DNA of 64,000 nt, taken from Sphingomonas crusticola. Lineage in GTDB: Bacteria; Pseudomonadota; Alphaproteobacteria; Sphingomonadales; Sphingomonadaceae. The translations under genes and the position numbers were made by a program. Shown in pieces: positions 1 through 10,137 of the stretch. The notes beneath the pieces are model-generated. The model saw only the letters and a program-made list of their open reading frames with translations. It was not told the origin of the DNA and made no database searches. The stretch covers positions 1,178,001 to 1,242,000 of the forward strand of contig NZ_QTJP01000001.1 in NCBI RefSeq assembly GCF_003391115.1. The letters are read 5' to 3'. Numbering within the stretch: position 1 is the stretch's first letter; the number at the start of each line of letters is the position of its first letter.

Positions 1-215
1 CCAGCGGTACCGATGGCACCGATGGCCCGACCGACGCCGCGGGCGCCTTCGCCGATGGAAGCACCATCGCGCGTGCACGTGGAGCGGGAATAAGTGCGCC
101 CCAATCGCTTGCGGACAATGATTCGAACAGTTTCTTCGCGGCGCTCGGCGATCTTCATGTAACGGGTCCGACTGGCACCAATGTCATGGATCTGGTCATT
201 GGCGTGGTGAATTGA
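1..215 (+). CDS. Glycerate 2-kinase (type 2, MOFRL family), C-terminal fragment
   Basis: Only the last 71 codons are in the window; the gene starts upstream. Reading from base 3 gives a C-terminus with the MOFRL signature: a TDGTDGPTDAAGA segment (residues about 3-15 of the fragment) and a terminal VTGPTGTNVMDL motif before the TGA at 213-215. The same two motifs occur in the complete glycerate kinase at 11966-13270 (TDGIDGTEDNAGA and VTGPTRTNVNDF). Enzymes of this family phosphorylate D-glycerate to 2-phosphoglycerate in the cytoplasm. It sits 22 bases before glcD, which fits glyoxylate/glycerate use in the same operon. Identification is strong; the rest of the gene cannot be seen. Confidence 0.85.
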   Translation, partial: SGTDGTDGPTDAAGAFADGSTIARARGAGISAPQSLADNDSNSFFAALGDLHVTGPTGTNVMDLVIGVVN

Positions 216-237
216 CCGGCTCTTCAAACGCTGAACG

Positions 238-1743
238 ATGGGAATGACGATGTCGCTGCGGATGCCGGATGCCGATCTGGCCATTATCGGTCGGCGAGCG
301 GAAATTGCGGCGGCGATGCGTCTGATCGTCCCCGGCGAAGGGGTGATCGACGATCCCGATGGCCTGCGCGCCTATGAATGCGATGGGCTTACGGCCTACC
401 ACCAGCCGCCCATGCTGGTGGTATTGCCCGAGACGACGGACCAGGTCGCGCGCATTCTCGCCTGGTGCAACGCCAACGGGGTGAAGGTTGTGCCGCGCGG
501 TTCGGGCACGTCGCTGTCGGGCGGCGCGCTGCCGCTGGCCGATTGCATCCTGCTCGGCCTGGGCAAGTTCAATCGCATCCTTGCGATCGACTATGATGAA
601 CGGATCGCAGTAGTTCAGCCGGGCGTGACCAACCTCGCCGTGACCCGCGCGGTCGAGGATCAGGGCTTCTATTATGCCCCCGATCCGTCCAGCCAGATCG
701 CCTGCTCGATCGGTGGCAACGTCGCCGAGAATGCGGGTGGCGTTCACTGTCTCAAATATGGCGTGACCAGCAACAACGTGCTCGGCGTCGAGCTCGTCAC
801 GATGGCGGGAGAAATCCTGCGCATCGGGGGGCGTACGCTAGATGCGGCCGGACTCGATCTGCTCGGCGTCATCGTCGGATCCGAGGGCTTACTTGGCGTC
901 GTCACCGAAGTCACAGTGCGGATCCTGCCCGCGCCGGAAACCGCGCGAGCCCTTCTGATCGGCTTCGCCACAGTGGAGGGCGCCGCGCAGTGCGTGGCCG
1001 ACGTGATTGCGGGCGGCATCATCCCGGCGGGCATGGAGATGATGGACCGGCCCGCCATCCACGCCGCCGAGGCGTTCGTAGGCGTGGGCTATCCACTAGA
1101 TGTCGACGCGCTGCTCATTGTCGAACTGGATGGGCCGGGCGCGGAATGCAGCCATCTGCTCGAGGAGGTGGAGCGCATCGCGCGCGCGAACGGCGCGGTC
1201 TCCATCCGCGTCTCTACCGATGAACAGGAGCGTATCGCCTTCTGGGCGGGCCGGAAAGCGGCATTCCCCGCGGTCGGGCGGCTCAGCCCGGATTATTACT
1301 GCATGGACGGGACGATACCGCGTCGGGCTCTGCCGATGGTCCTGGCGCGCATGGCTGACATGTCGAAGACCCATGGCTTGGCCGTCGCCAACGTTTTTCA
1401 TGCGGGCGACGGCAACCTTCATCCGCTGATCCTCTACGACGCCAATGTGGACGGCGAACTCGAACGGGCGGAAGCATTCGGGAGCGATATCCTGCGGCTG
1501 TGCGTCGAGGTTGGCGGCGTCCTGACCGGCGAACATGGCGTCGGGGTCGAAAAGCGCGATCTCATGCCGGTGATGTTTTCCGGCATCGACCTGCAATATC
1601 AGCGGCAGCTGAAGCACGCATTCGATCCTGGTACACTGCTTAACCCAGGCAAGGTTTTTCCGATCCTCCATCGCTGTGCCGAGCAGGGCCGGACGCATGT
1701 CCATCACGGCAACTTGCCCTTTCCGGAACTGCCGCGCTTCTGA
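238..1743 (+). CDS. glcD: Glycolate oxidase, FAD-binding subunit GlcD
   Basis: 501 residues, the usual GlcD length. This is the flavin subunit that oxidises glycolate (often also D-lactate) to glyoxylate and passes electrons on to GlcE/GlcF. Visible features are the PCMH-type FAD domain (PRGSGTSLSGGA near residue 86, then CSIGGNVAENAGGVHCLKYG near 156-175) and the C-terminal FAD-oxidase domain ending with LTGEHGVGVEKRDLM, the typical GlcD/D-lactate dehydrogenase motif. ATG 238 is used; ATG 244 and 250 are alternatives. The stop overlaps the ATG of glcE by one base, so the subunits are translationally coupled. A general FAD-linked 2-hydroxyacid dehydrogenase is possible, but the glcDEF-glcB order makes glycolate much more likely. 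Confidence 0.93.
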   Translation: MGMTMSLRMPDADLAIIGRRAEIAAAMRLIVPGEGVIDDPDGLRAYECDGLTAYHQPPMLVVLPETTDQVARILAWCNANGVKVVPRGSGTSLSGGALPLADCILLGLGKFNRILAIDYDERIAVVQPGVTNLAVTRAVEDQGFYYAPDPSSQIACSIGGNVAENAGGVHCLKYGVTSNNVLGVELVTMAGEILRIGGRTLDAAGLDLLGVIVGSEGLLGVVTEVTVRILPAPETARALLIGFATVEGAAQCVADVIAGGIIPAGMEMMDRPAIHAAEAFVGVGYPLDVDALLIVELDGPGAECSHLLEEVERIARANGAVSIRVSTDEQERIAFWAGRKAAFPAVGRLSPDYYCMDGTIPRRALPMVLARMADMSKTHGLAVANVFHAGDGNLHPLILYDANVDGELERAEAFGSDILRLCVEVGGVLTGEHGVGVEKRDLMPVMFSGIDLQYQRQLKHAFDPGTLLNPGKVFPILHRCAEQGRTHVHHGNLPFPELPRF

Positions 1744-2891
1744 TGATTGCGCACCGTCCTCATACGGCCGAGGAGCTTTGCGGCATCTTCGCTGCTGCGG
1801 CAGAGCGCGGGGCGCGCCTCGAGCTTCGCGGCGGGGGCAGCATGGCCGACGTCGGGTCACCCAGATCGGCCGAGATTGTCGATATGCGCGGCTTTGCGGG
1901 CGTCGTGGATTACGATCCGGCGGAGCTAGTGCTGACCGTCGGCGCCGGAACCCCTCTGGCTGGGGTGCAACAGTTGCTTGCGGCCAAGGATCAGGCTCTC
2001 GCCTTCGATCCGTTCGACGGCGGCCCCCTGTTCGGCGGACCGTCGGGCGCAGCGACGATTGGGGGTATCGTCGCCGCGGGCACAGCAGGCTCTCGACGGT
2101 TGAGCGGAGGCGGCGCGCGCGACCACCTGCTCGGCTTCACCGCAATATCAGGCCGCGGCGAAACCTTCGTCGCGGGCGGCCGCGTCGTAAAGAATGTGAC
2201 CGGGTTCGATCTGCCAAAACTGATGGCAGGCAGCTGGGGACGGTTGGCGGCGCTCACTCAGATAACGTTGCGAGTTTTGCCTCGCCCGCGCGAAAGCATC
2301 ACGCGGACGTACGCTGGCCTGACGCTTGAAGGAGCACGCGCCCTGTTCGCCGCCGCGATGGCGTCGCAGGCGAGTATCTCCGCTGCTGCTTACCGGCCCG
2401 GTGATGGGCGGGACAGCTCGCTAACGGCCTTGCGGATCGAGGGTTTCGGTCCCTCGGTCCGCGCCAGGCTCCTGATGCTGGACGGATTGGGTCAAGGCCT
2501 CGATGCCATGGTCGGGACGGACATCGATGGCGACCAGTTCTGGAACGAACTTGCCACGCTTTCCCCGCTTGCGGATGGCCGGCCGCTATGGCGGATCAGC
2601 GTGCCGCCCAGCGCCTGCAGCGGCCTAGTCGCGGCAATGCTGCCGCTCGACGTGCATTATCTTGTGGATTGGGCCGGGGCTCGCATCTGGATGACCTACA
2701 ACGGACCTGCTTCGGTGCTGCGTGACGCCGCGGCCGCGCTCGGCGGCCATGCGATGCTCATCCGCGGCGATCCGGAGCTGCGCACCGCTACGCCGGCATT
2801 TCATCCCCAGCCCGCCTCAGTCGCCGCGCTGGAGGAACGCGTTCGCCGGGCCTTCGACCCGGCCGGTCTTTTCGAAACGGGTCGCTTTTGA
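1743..2891 (+). CDS. glcE: Glycolate oxidase, FAD-binding subunit GlcE
   Basis: 382 residues, slightly longer than typical GlcE (about 350). Second FAD-binding subunit of the glycolate oxidase complex. The PCMH-type FAD fold is visible: ELRGGGSMAD near residue 27, GGPSGAATIGG near 98, and the VVKNVTGFDLPKLMAGSWG segment near 150-168 that is characteristic of GlcE. The C-terminus ends in AFDPAGLFETGRF, the usual closing motif of the family. The start ATG overlaps the glcD stop (TGATG), and the stop overlaps the glcF ATG in the same way, so the three subunits are made in a fixed ratio from one message. Confidence 0.92.
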   Translation: MIAHRPHTAEELCGIFAAAAERGARLELRGGGSMADVGSPRSAEIVDMRGFAGVVDYDPAELVLTVGAGTPLAGVQQLLAAKDQALAFDPFDGGPLFGGPSGAATIGGIVAAGTAGSRRLSGGGARDHLLGFTAISGRGETFVAGGRVVKNVTGFDLPKLMAGSWGRLAALTQITLRVLPRPRESITRTYAGLTLEGARALFAAAMASQASISAAAYRPGDGRDSSLTALRIEGFGPSVRARLLMLDGLGQGLDAMVGTDIDGDQFWNELATLSPLADGRPLWRISVPPSACSGLVAAMLPLDVHYLVDWAGARIWMTYNGPASVLRDAAAALGGHAMLIRGDPELRTATPAFHPQPASVAALEERVRRAFDPAGLFETGRF

Positions 2892-4207
2892 TGCGCACGA
2901 CATTCTCCGAAGAGCAGCTCAGCGACCCCGCGATGGCTTCATCCGAAGCCGTCATCCGCAAATGTGTGCATTGCGGCTTCTGCACCGCGACCTGCCCGAC
3001 TTACGTGCTGCTGGGAGACGAGCTCGATAGCCCGCGCGGCCGCATCTATCTGATCAAGGACATGCTGGAGGGTGCGCGGCAGCCGACGCCCGAGATCGTC
3101 AAACATGTTGACCGCTGCCTGTCATGTCTCGCCTGCATGACTACCTGCCCCTCCGGCGTGAACTACATGCATCTGGTCGATCATGCCCGCGCCTATATCG
3201 AAGAGCGCTATCGCCGGCCGCTCCGCGATCGGTTGCTGCGAGCATTGCTGGCCTGGGTTCTGCCGCATCCGCGCCGCTTCCGGATAGCGCTGCGCCTGGC
3301 ACGGCTGGCCCGGCCGGCGGCGCCCTTGCTCACGCGCATACCTGCGCTGCGGCCGATCGCCGCGATGCTGGCGCTGGCGCCGCGCCGCGCAGCACCGCCG
3401 CCCGCACGGCCAAGCTTACAGTCGCCCCCGTCATTGGCGCGCAGCAGGGTGGCGCTGCTGCAAGGGTGCGCCGAACCGCTCCTGCGGCCGGAATTCGGCG
3501 CCGCGGCGGTTCGCCTCCTGGAAAAGGCGGGCTTCGAAGTTGTCTTCGCGCCGGGCGAGGGCTGCTGCGGCGCGCTGGTCCACCATATGGGCCGCGAAGC
3601 ACAGGCGCTTGCCGACGCGCGGCGCAATGTCGATGCCTGGATCCGCGAAGCCGAACGTGACGGGCTCACCGCCATTTTGGTTACCGCCTCGGGTTGCGGC
3701 ACGGTGATCAAAAATTACGGATTCATGCTGCGCGACGATCCCGCTTATGCCGAAAAAGCGGCGCGCATATCCGCGCTAGCGAGGGACGTATCGGAGTTCC
3801 TGCTGGAGCTCTCTTTGCCGCCGGGCGACGGGCGCGGGCTGACCGTCGCCTATCACGCTGCCTGCTCGCTGCAACATGGGCAGAAGGTGACGGACGCACC
3901 CCGGCGGCTGCTCGCCCATGCCGGCTATGCGGTCAGGACGCCGATCGAAGCGCATCTATGCTGTGGATCGGCCGGGACCTACAACATCCTGCAGCCCGAG
4001 ATTGCGGGCCAGCTCGGTGCGCGCAAGGCCGCCAATCTCGCCCGGCTCGATGCCGACGTGGTCGTCACCGGAAATATCGGCTGTGCGCTACAGATCGCTC
4101 AGCATTCGGATATACCCGTCGTCCATCTGGTCGAACTGCTCGACTGGGCGACGGGCGGGCCCGCCCCCGCATCGCTTTCTCACTTCGCCCAAGGATCTTC
4201 TGCGTGA
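2891..4207 (+). CDS. glcF: Glycolate oxidase, iron-sulfur subunit GlcF
   Basis: 438 residues from ATG 2891. An in-frame TTG lies at 2888, but the ATG overlapping the glcE stop (TGATG) is the natural start. Two ferredoxin-type 4Fe-4S motifs are visible near the N-terminus ([12 protein letters not shown] and [12 protein letters not shown]), followed by two CCG domains ([11 protein letters not shown] about residue 220; [10 protein letters not shown] about residue 357). This is the GlcF/LutA layout for passing electrons from the flavin subunits to the quinone pool at the inner membrane. A stretch near residues 120-180 is rich in Ala, Pro and Arg and looks like a linker. The stop overlaps the GTG start of glcB. 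Confidence 0.93.
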   Translation: MRTTFSEEQLSDPAMASSEAVIRKCVHCGFCTATCPTYVLLGDELDSPRGRIYLIKDMLEGARQPTPEIVKHVDRCLSCLACMTTCPSGVNYMHLVDHARAYIEERYRRPLRDRLLRALLAWVLPHPRRFRIALRLARLARPAAPLLTRIPALRPIAAMLALAPRRAAPPPARPSLQSPPSLARSRVALLQGCAEPLLRPEFGAAAVRLLEKAGFEVVFAPGEGCCGALVHHMGREAQALADARRNVDAWIREAERDGLTAILVTASGCGTVIKNYGFMLRDDPAYAEKAARISALARDVSEFLLELSLPPGDGRGLTVAYHAACSLQHGQKVTDAPRRLLAHAGYAVRTPIEAHLCCGSAGTYNILQPEIAGQLGARKAANLARLDADVVVTGNIGCALQIAQHSDIPVVHLVELLDWATGGPAPASLSHFAQGSSA

Positions 4208-6321
4208 CTAGCATCGTGAACAACATGATCGACAAAGCCGGCCTCAAGATCGCCGAACCCCTCGTGCGGTTTGTCGAGGACCAGGCCCTGCCGGGCACGG
4301 GGCTTTCGCCCGAAGCCTTCTGGTCCGGCACTGCGGCCATCTTCGCGCGCCTCGCGCCCGAAAATGCCGCGCTGCTCAAGATTCGCGACGAGATGCAGGC
4401 CAAGATCGATGCCTGGCATCGCGCCCGCCCCGGTCAACCGATCGACATCGGAGAATATCGCGCCTTCCTGACGAAGATCGGCTATCTCGTTCCCGAGCCG
4501 ACGCCATTCGCCGTCACCTCCGCCAATGTCGACGACGAGGTCGCGAAGCTAGCCGGCCCTCAGCTCGTCGTGCCCGTACTCAATGCCCGCTTCCTGCTGA
4601 ACGCCGCCAATGCGCGCTGGGGCAGCCTCTATGACGCCCTCTACGGGACAGATGCCATCGCCGGCGCGGCACCCGCCGCAGGCTATGACCCCGAGCGCGG
4701 CAGAAAGGTTATCGCATGGGGACGCGAGTTCCTGGATGAGGCGGTACCCCTGGCCGCAGGCAGCTGGACCGATTTCGATGGAGACCTGACCCTGGCCGAT
4801 CCGGCGCAATTGGTCGGGCGTTCGCGCGACAATCTCCTCTTCCGCCACAACGGCCTGCATATCGAACTGGTAATCGACCGCGCACATCCGATCGGGGCTG
4901 CCGATCGGGCGGGGATCGCGGATATCGTCCTCGAAGCGGCGCTGACCACGATCGTCGATCTCGAGGATTCGGTTGCGGCGGTCGATGCCGAAGACAAGGT
5001 CGCGGCCTACGCCAATTGGCTGGGGCTGATGAAGGGAGAGCTCGCCGCGACCTTCAAGAAAGGCGATCGCGACGTCACGCGCACGCTGGAAGCCGATCGC
5101 GACTATTTGGCGGCGGACGGGAGCACGCTGACGCTGCCCGGCAGGTCGCTGCTGTTCGTGCGAAATGTCGGTCATCTCATGACCACGCCCGCCGTGTTGC
5201 TCGCCGACGGGTCGGAGGCGCCCGAAGGCATGCTTGACGCAATCCTCACCAGCCTGATCGCGATGCACGATCTCACGGGCAGCGGCCGCTTCCGCAATAG
5301 CCGCGCTGGATCGATCTATATCGTCAAGCCGAAGATGCACGGACCGGACGAAGCGGCCTTCACTGACCGGCTATTCGACGCGGTCGAGGATCTGCTCGGG
5401 CTCGGACGACATACGATCAAGGTCGGCGTGATGGACGAGGAGCGCCGTACGTCGGCGAACCTCGCGGCCTGTATCGAGGCGGTGAAGAACCGGATTATGT
5501 TCATCAACACCGGCTTCCTCGATCGGACCGGTGACGAGATGCACACGTCGCTGCAGGCCGGTGCGATGATCCGCAAGGGCGATATGAAGACGGCCGACTG
5601 GATCACCGCCTATGAGGATCGCAACGTCCAGATAGGGCTTGCGTGCGGCCTGTCCGGGCGAGCGCAGATCGGCAAGGGCATGTGGGCCGCCCCCGATCGC
5701 ATGGCCGATATGCTCGAGCAGAAGATCGCGCATCCCCGCACCGGCGCGAACACCGCCTGGGTGCCATCACCTACGGCCGCCACCCTGCATGCGACGCACT
5801 ATCACCGGGTCGATGTTTTCGCGCGGCAGCAGGAGCGCAGGGCGGAACCGGTGGCGTCGCTCGACAAATTGCTGACGCCGCCGCTCGCGCATGGCCGCAA
5901 CTGGTCGCCCGACGAGATACGCGATGAGCTGGAGAATAATGCGCAGGGGATACTTGGCTATGTCGTGCGCTGGGTCGACCAGGGTGTCGGCTGTTCGAAG
6001 GTACCGGATATCCACGATGTCGGGCTGATGGAGGATCGCGCCACGCTGCGCATCTCATCCCAGCACATGGCCAATTGGCTGCTCCACGGTGTTGCCGGCA
6101 AGGACGAGGCTGAAGCCGCTTTGTCGAAAATGGCCGCCAAAGTCGATGCGCAGAATGCGGGCGATCCGTTGTACCAGCCGATGGCCGGCCACGAGCAGGA
6201 CAGCCTGGCGTTCCAGGCCGCACGCGCGCTGGTGTTCGAGGGTGTCGCGCAACCGAACGGCTATACCGAGCCACTGCTCCATCGCTTCCGCGCCCATGTG
6301 AAGGCGCAGGAGCAAGGCTGA
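4204..6321 (+). CDS. glcB: Malate synthase G
   Basis: 705 residues if started at GTG 4204, which overlaps the glcF stop as GTGA; E. coli GlcB has 723. The open frame continues upstream to 3694, but that part is the out-of-frame shadow of glcF. The enzyme condenses glyoxylate with acetyl-CoA to malate. Family landmarks are clear: [12 protein letters not shown] near the N-terminus, [42 protein letters not shown], the active-site RNVGHLM arginine, [10 protein letters not shown], the catalytic [21 protein letters not shown] region with its Cys and Asp, and [10 protein letters not shown] near the end. With glcDEF it forms a complete glycolate-to-malate route. Confidence 0.96.
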   Translation: MTSIVNNMIDKAGLKIAEPLVRFVEDQALPGTGLSPEAFWSGTAAIFARLAPENAALLKIRDEMQAKIDAWHRARPGQPIDIGEYRAFLTKIGYLVPEPTPFAVTSANVDDEVAKLAGPQLVVPVLNARFLLNAANARWGSLYDALYGTDAIAGAAPAAGYDPERGRKVIAWGREFLDEAVPLAAGSWTDFDGDLTLADPAQLVGRSRDNLLFRHNGLHIELVIDRAHPIGAADRAGIADIVLEAALTTIVDLEDSVAAVDAEDKVAAYANWLGLMKGELAATFKKGDRDVTRTLEADRDYLAADGSTLTLPGRSLLFVRNVGHLMTTPAVLLADGSEAPEGMLDAILTSLIAMHDLTGSGRFRNSRAGSIYIVKPKMHGPDEAAFTDRLFDAVEDLLGLGRHTIKVGVMDEERRTSANLAACIEAVKNRIMFINTGFLDRTGDEMHTSLQAGAMIRKGDMKTADWITAYEDRNVQIGLACGLSGRAQIGKGMWAAPDRMADMLEQKIAHPRTGANTAWVPSPTAATLHATHYHRVDVFARQQERRAEPVASLDKLLTPPLAHGRNWSPDEIRDELENNAQGILGYVVRWVDQGVGCSKVPDIHDVGLMEDRATLRISSQHMANWLLHGVAGKDEAEAALSKMAAKVDAQNAGDPLYQPMAGHEQDSLAFQAARALVFEGVAQPNGYTEPLLHRFRAHVKAQEQG

Positions 6322-6402
6322 TTTCGGGAAATCCAGTCGGGGAGCGCGCGACGCGTAGAACGGGGCCGGAGGCGGGAGGCGGGAGGCTACGTCGCCGGCC
6401 GC

Positions 6403-6630
6403 TTATTCGGCAATTCGCGCAACCCTGTGCTCAAGTCGATCCGCGAGAGATGCCCTGATCGGCTCCCCTTGCCGCAGCTTGCGCCAGGTATTGTAGCTGA
6501 TCCCGAATTGCGCGTTTAGGCATTCGTCGGTCTGACCCTTCACGATCGATGTCATGAAGCGCACGACCGCCGGGTCGATTGGCCTGCATCCCGGGCGCGG
6601 CTTTCGCTCGCTCAGATGAAGATCGGTCAT
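6403..6630 (-). CDS. Small HTH-like conserved hypothetical protein
   Basis: 75 residues starting MTDLHLSERKP. The frame is open to 6699, but the upstream part has no family character and the internal ATG gives the compact protein. The sequence contains an ECLNAQFGISYNTWRKLRQG segment (about residues 34-53) that reads like a helix-turn-helix, followed by an Arg-rich helix. Small proteins of this style, with SYNTWRK and RLEHRVARI, are common in sphingomonads and are usually left as hypothetical or HTH-domain proteins. It stands alone between glcB and the glycosidase-like gene at 6745-8913. Function unknown; DNA binding is inferred from the fold pattern only. Confidence 0.6.
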   Translation of the reverse strand: MTDLHLSERKPRPGCRPIDPAVVRFMTSIVKGQTDECLNAQFGISYNTWRKLRQGEPIRASLADRLEHRVARIAE

Positions 6631-6744
6631 GTCTCGATATTTACAAACGAAGGACGGCCACGAAAAGCTGCTGTTCCGCATCGTGAAAAGCCGGCGCAAA
6701 ACGGATCGGGTCGGACCGAATGGTCCGACCCGACCAGTGGGGGG

Positions 6745-8913
6745 TTACACCTCCAACGCGAGGACTTCGTAGGCGTCGACCGCCGGGACGGTCAGATCGA
6801 TCGTTCGGCCGGTCTGCTGGAAGGCGACGGTGCGGCCCGCCCGCAACAACTTCGCCGACCGGACGCTCGCACCATCCGGCAATGTCATGCGCACGGCCTG
6901 TGCACCGAGCGGCACTGGCTTGCGCATATGGCCGCGAAATGCGTTGGGCCCGTTATAATTAAGCATGTGGAGTGCGTAGCCCGGTCCTGTCTGCCAGGCG
7001 ATCACCTCCATCAGACCGTCGCCGGTGACGCTGACCGGCGCCTTGCCGTCGAGCAGCCAGTGGATCGTGTTGATCAGCTGACGCCCGAGATCGGGATTAT
7101 CGAGCCGCCAATAGGTCGCGTCCATATCGCCGGCGAGATAGGCGAGGCGCGCTGCTCCGACCTGCCTCGTCACAACGGCCGGACGGTCGGTCGGCCTGGC
7201 GCGAGGATAGACGGCTTCCGGCGGATAGACCGGATAGGGGTCGAGGAAGGTCAATGGCGCGTCCGCGACCGGCTTGACCGGCTGAGTCCAGCTTGGCCCG
7301 GCAATCCATTTCGTCTCGTCAAAGCCCTCGGTGAGCGGCCCGCGCCGGCGGATTGACTGGAGGTGGATCGGCGCGAATGAGCCAAGCACCGACGCGCCCG
7401 TTCCTACCGGCTCGCCTGCCTTCGAGATGCCGAATAGTCCCCCCAAGGCAAAGTCGGCACGCGGCGCGCCGGCCGCGTCATACAAACCGGTCTGATAGGT
7501 CGCGAGCAGCGAGCCGCCGCTTTTGACAAAGGCATTCAACGCGTCGGCCTGCGCATCGCTCATCATCGCGAAATTGGGGAGGATCAGCAGGGCGTAAGGC
7601 GCCAGCCGCGTGGCGGTCAGGTCATTCTCATGCACGAAATCTACGGGGATCCGCGCATCGACCAGCGCCGCATAGACGCCCTGCAAATAGTCGGTAGCCT
7701 TGCCTTTCGCTTCCTTGCGATGACTCATCGTATTGGTCGGAAGCACAATTGCGACGTTGGCAAGCGACCGCTTGTTATGGAAATGCGGCTCGTTGGCCGC
7801 ATGCCAGCTCAGGAAGTCGCGGCCGGGCGCCTGCCATCGGCGATCCACCGTGAAACCCTGTTCCAGCCCGAGATGATGGTACCAGACGATGCCGCCTGCG
7901 GCGGTGGTTTGTGCCATCCGGAAGGTGGGTTCGAAGGTCGTATCCGCCACTTGGCGCCACATCGTCGGGCCCGATCGCGTATAACTGCCGGTAACCGCCG
8001 CGACGGGACGGTCGCCCATCATTGCGTGCGCATATTTTACCTGCTGCGCGTCCTGCCATACCGGCTCTTCGACTGCGGAGCGCGCCTGGTTGTCCGAAGT
8101 GTACCAATTGGCTTTGCGTGTCAGCTTCCACTGATCGAGGCCGGAATCCTCCATGCCGCCGGCGACGTTGCAGCTGTAGAAATTGTTCGGATTCCTCGCC
8201 GTCACGATGCTGCGATAAAGGTCCGTGAGCTGCGCCGCACTGTCCATCAGTGCAGTCTTGTATGCTTCTGAACGCGGGTCGCCGATCTTGCGGCAATTCT
8301 CGCAATAGCATTCCTGCATCGTCGGCCAGCCGTTCATATAGACGCCGTCAATGTCGTAGAGTGCGGTCAGCTCACGCAGGATCGCCGGCTGCTGCTCGGT
8401 AAATTGGCCCGAAAACTGGCAGGTGAAAGCGATGTTCGGCGCCGGCGTCTGCAGATTGCCCGCCTTGTCGCGGCGGAACCACAGCGGATGCGCGGCCAAC
8501 AGCTTCGGATCGGTATATTGGATGTCCGGGCTCATCCGGCCGAATACACGGATCCCGCGCTTTTTCGCGGCAGTCAGGCATTCGCCGAACAGATCACGGC
8601 CCCTAAGGTAGTCGCTGACGTGGAAGAATGGCACCTTGGTAGGGTAGAAGGCGACCGGCCCCGATACTGACAGGGCGACGGCCTGCACCTTCGCCGAGGC
8701 CCAATAATTGGCCCAGGCCTCGACATCGCCGAATTCGGGATCCCGCTCGTTGAAGTTGGTCTGCCCGATCCGCTTGATCGTCTTGTACCAGGGTACCCCA
8801 CCACCCGATCCGCCGATCGGCGCCGCCATCGCGGCAGTCGGCAGCAAGCCGCCCAGCAACGATGCGGCCCCCGTGACGCCCCAAGTCGTGAATTCGCGCC
8901 TGTTGGCGTCCAT
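6745..8913 (-). CDS. Tat-exported glycoside-hydrolase-like protein (GHL1)
   Basis: 722 residues. The N-terminus has a twin-arginine signal (NRREF at 4-8, then a hydrophobic stretch to AAMA near 30), so export of a folded protein is likely. The next about 370 residues look like a TIM-barrel of the hypothetical glycosyl hydrolase / GH42-related type: PWYKTIKRIGQTNF, FYPTKVPFF, then DIDGVYMNGWP followed by a Cys cluster CYCENC (202-207). Residues about 400-560 resemble a GH42-type trimerisation (glutamine-amidotransferase-like) domain (ALLILPNFAMMSDAQADAL), and the C-terminus looks like a beta-sandwich. It is a clear paralogue of the protein at 13635-15932. Substrate unknown; it is the last gene of the operon with glycerate kinase, permease and NHL protein. 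Confidence 0.7.
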   Translation of the reverse strand: MDANRREFTTWGVTGAASLLGGLLPTAAMAAPIGGSGGGVPWYKTIKRIGQTNFNERDPEFGDVEAWANYWASAKVQAVALSVSGPVAFYPTKVPFFHVSDYLRGRDLFGECLTAAKKRGIRVFGRMSPDIQYTDPKLLAAHPLWFRRDKAGNLQTPAPNIAFTCQFSGQFTEQQPAILRELTALYDIDGVYMNGWPTMQECYCENCRKIGDPRSEAYKTALMDSAAQLTDLYRSIVTARNPNNFYSCNVAGGMEDSGLDQWKLTRKANWYTSDNQARSAVEEPVWQDAQQVKYAHAMMGDRPVAAVTGSYTRSGPTMWRQVADTTFEPTFRMAQTTAAGGIVWYHHLGLEQGFTVDRRWQAPGRDFLSWHAANEPHFHNKRSLANVAIVLPTNTMSHRKEAKGKATDYLQGVYAALVDARIPVDFVHENDLTATRLAPYALLILPNFAMMSDAQADALNAFVKSGGSLLATYQTGLYDAAGAPRADFALGGLFGISKAGEPVGTGASVLGSFAPIHLQSIRRRGPLTEGFDETKWIAGPSWTQPVKPVADAPLTFLDPYPVYPPEAVYPRARPTDRPAVVTRQVGAARLAYLAGDMDATYWRLDNPDLGRQLINTIHWLLDGKAPVSVTGDGLMEVIAWQTGPGYALHMLNYNGPNAFRGHMRKPVPLGAQAVRMTLPDGASVRSAKLLRAGRTVAFQQTGRTIDLTVPAVDAYEVLALEV

Positions 8914-9012
8914 CGGATCCTCCTGTTCGTGTCGGCGTCAGTCTGCACGTTTAGCCGGATGCGTTCGCGCTGTTTCGCCCGTCTCCGTCCCACGATGCAA
9001 AAAGCGGGCTGG

Positions 9013-10137
9013 TCAGCGCGGCGTGTAGGTCAATCGCTGGACGCGGCGGCCGGCCACTTCGGCGACATAGAGCGCGCCCTTGCCGTCCGCCGCGATCAGG
9101 TGGGGGGCCCGGAATGCCGGCATGTTATGGGTCCCATCAAGGCGGCCGATCACTTGCAGCCTTTGCCGATCGAGCACGACCAGCGCGGCATTGCCGAAGT
9201 CCACGACGAACAGATAGCGCTGGGCGGCATCGGCCGACATGGCGATGCCGGAGGCGGTGACCGGGGACGCCATGTTGCGATCGATGAAGACCTGGCGAAG
9301 ATAATGGCCGGCACGCGTAAAAACCTGGAGCCGCTGATTGTTGCGATCGGAGACGTAGACCAGACCGTCGCGCGACAGTTCGACGCCGTGAACCCCATTG
9401 AAATCGGGCGGGCCATCGCCGGTTTCGGGCGTCGCCGGGGCGCCGGCCGGGCGCGGCGCCGGAGCCGGCTGCAACGTCGGCACCGAGCCGAATGCGCCCC
9501 ACATCCGCCGGAAAGCGCCGTTACGGCTATCGACGACAATCACGCGGCGATTGCCGTAGCCGTCGGCAACGTAAACCTCGTGATTGGCGTCATCCACGAA
9601 CAGGTCCGCCGGGGCGTGAAAATTCGCGGTATCGGCGTTGCCCCGACTTTCGCCCGGCCGGCCAATCTGGCGCAGGAATTTCCCGGCCGCGGTGAATTCG
9701 AGCAGCATGTCGTCCGCCGCCCCGCCATTGGGCCGGGCGTTGCCGGTGATCCAGACATGGCCCTGCGCATCGACCGCGAGGCTGTGCTCCACCTGGGGCC
9801 AATCATATCCTATCCCCGGGCCACCAAAGCCTGAAACGAATTGACCAGCCGTATCGAACAGCAGCACCGGCGGCGCGGCCTTGTCCTTCTGATCGGCGGA
9901 CAATGTGCGCGGGCGCTGCAGTACCCAAACATAGTTCCTGCGATCTACGGCCACCGCGGTCACGTCGCCCATGATCCAACGATCTGGCAGCTTCAGCCAG
10001 TCCGTCTGCGCACGAAAGGTCGGCATCGGCAGCGGCGTAGTGGACCGCTCGGCCTGGCCTGTGCCCGCTACCGTCGCCGCTGCGAGGATTAAGATCGCGG
10101 CAAGCGTCTGTGGACGCGCAAGCGACCGGCCCCTCAA
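9013..10137 (-). CDS. Exported NHL-repeat beta-propeller protein
   Basis: 374 residues. Translation appears to start at TTG 10137, which overlaps the permease stop as TTGA; no ATG is available before the signal peptide (LAAILILAAATVAGTGQA). After the signal there are repeated propeller blades with NHL-like motifs: HSLAVDAQGHVWITGN, FHAPADLFVDDANHEVYVADGYGNRRVIVVD, VHGVELSRDGLVYVSDRNNQRLQVF and PHLIAADGKGALYVAEVAGRRVQRL. Such propellers act as binding scaffolds or lactonase-like enzymes in the periplasm. It lies between the transporter and the exported glycosidase-like protein, so a periplasmic role on the same substrate is a reasonable inference. Exact activity unknown. Confidence 0.8.
   Translation of the reverse strand: MRGRSLARPQTLAAILILAAATVAGTGQAERSTTPLPMPTFRAQTDWLKLPDRWIMGDVTAVAVDRRNYVWVLQRPRTLSADQKDKAAPPVLLFDTAGQFVSGFGGPGIGYDWPQVEHSLAVDAQGHVWITGNARPNGGAADDMLLEFTAAGKFLRQIGRPGESRGNADTANFHAPADLFVDDANHEVYVADGYGNRRVIVVDSRNGAFRRMWGAFGSVPTLQPAPAPRPAGAPATPETGDGPPDFNGVHGVELSRDGLVYVSDRNNQRLQVFTRAGHYLRQVFIDRNMASPVTASGIAMSADAAQRYLFVVDFGNAALVVLDRQRLQVIGRLDGTHNMPAFRAPHLIAADGKGALYVAEVAGRRVQRLTYTPR

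Noticed and set aside
3694-4203. N-terminal extension of about 170 residues on malate synthase G
   Set aside because: It is the out-of-frame shadow of glcF. GTG 4204 overlapping the glcF stop gives the correct family length and N-terminus.
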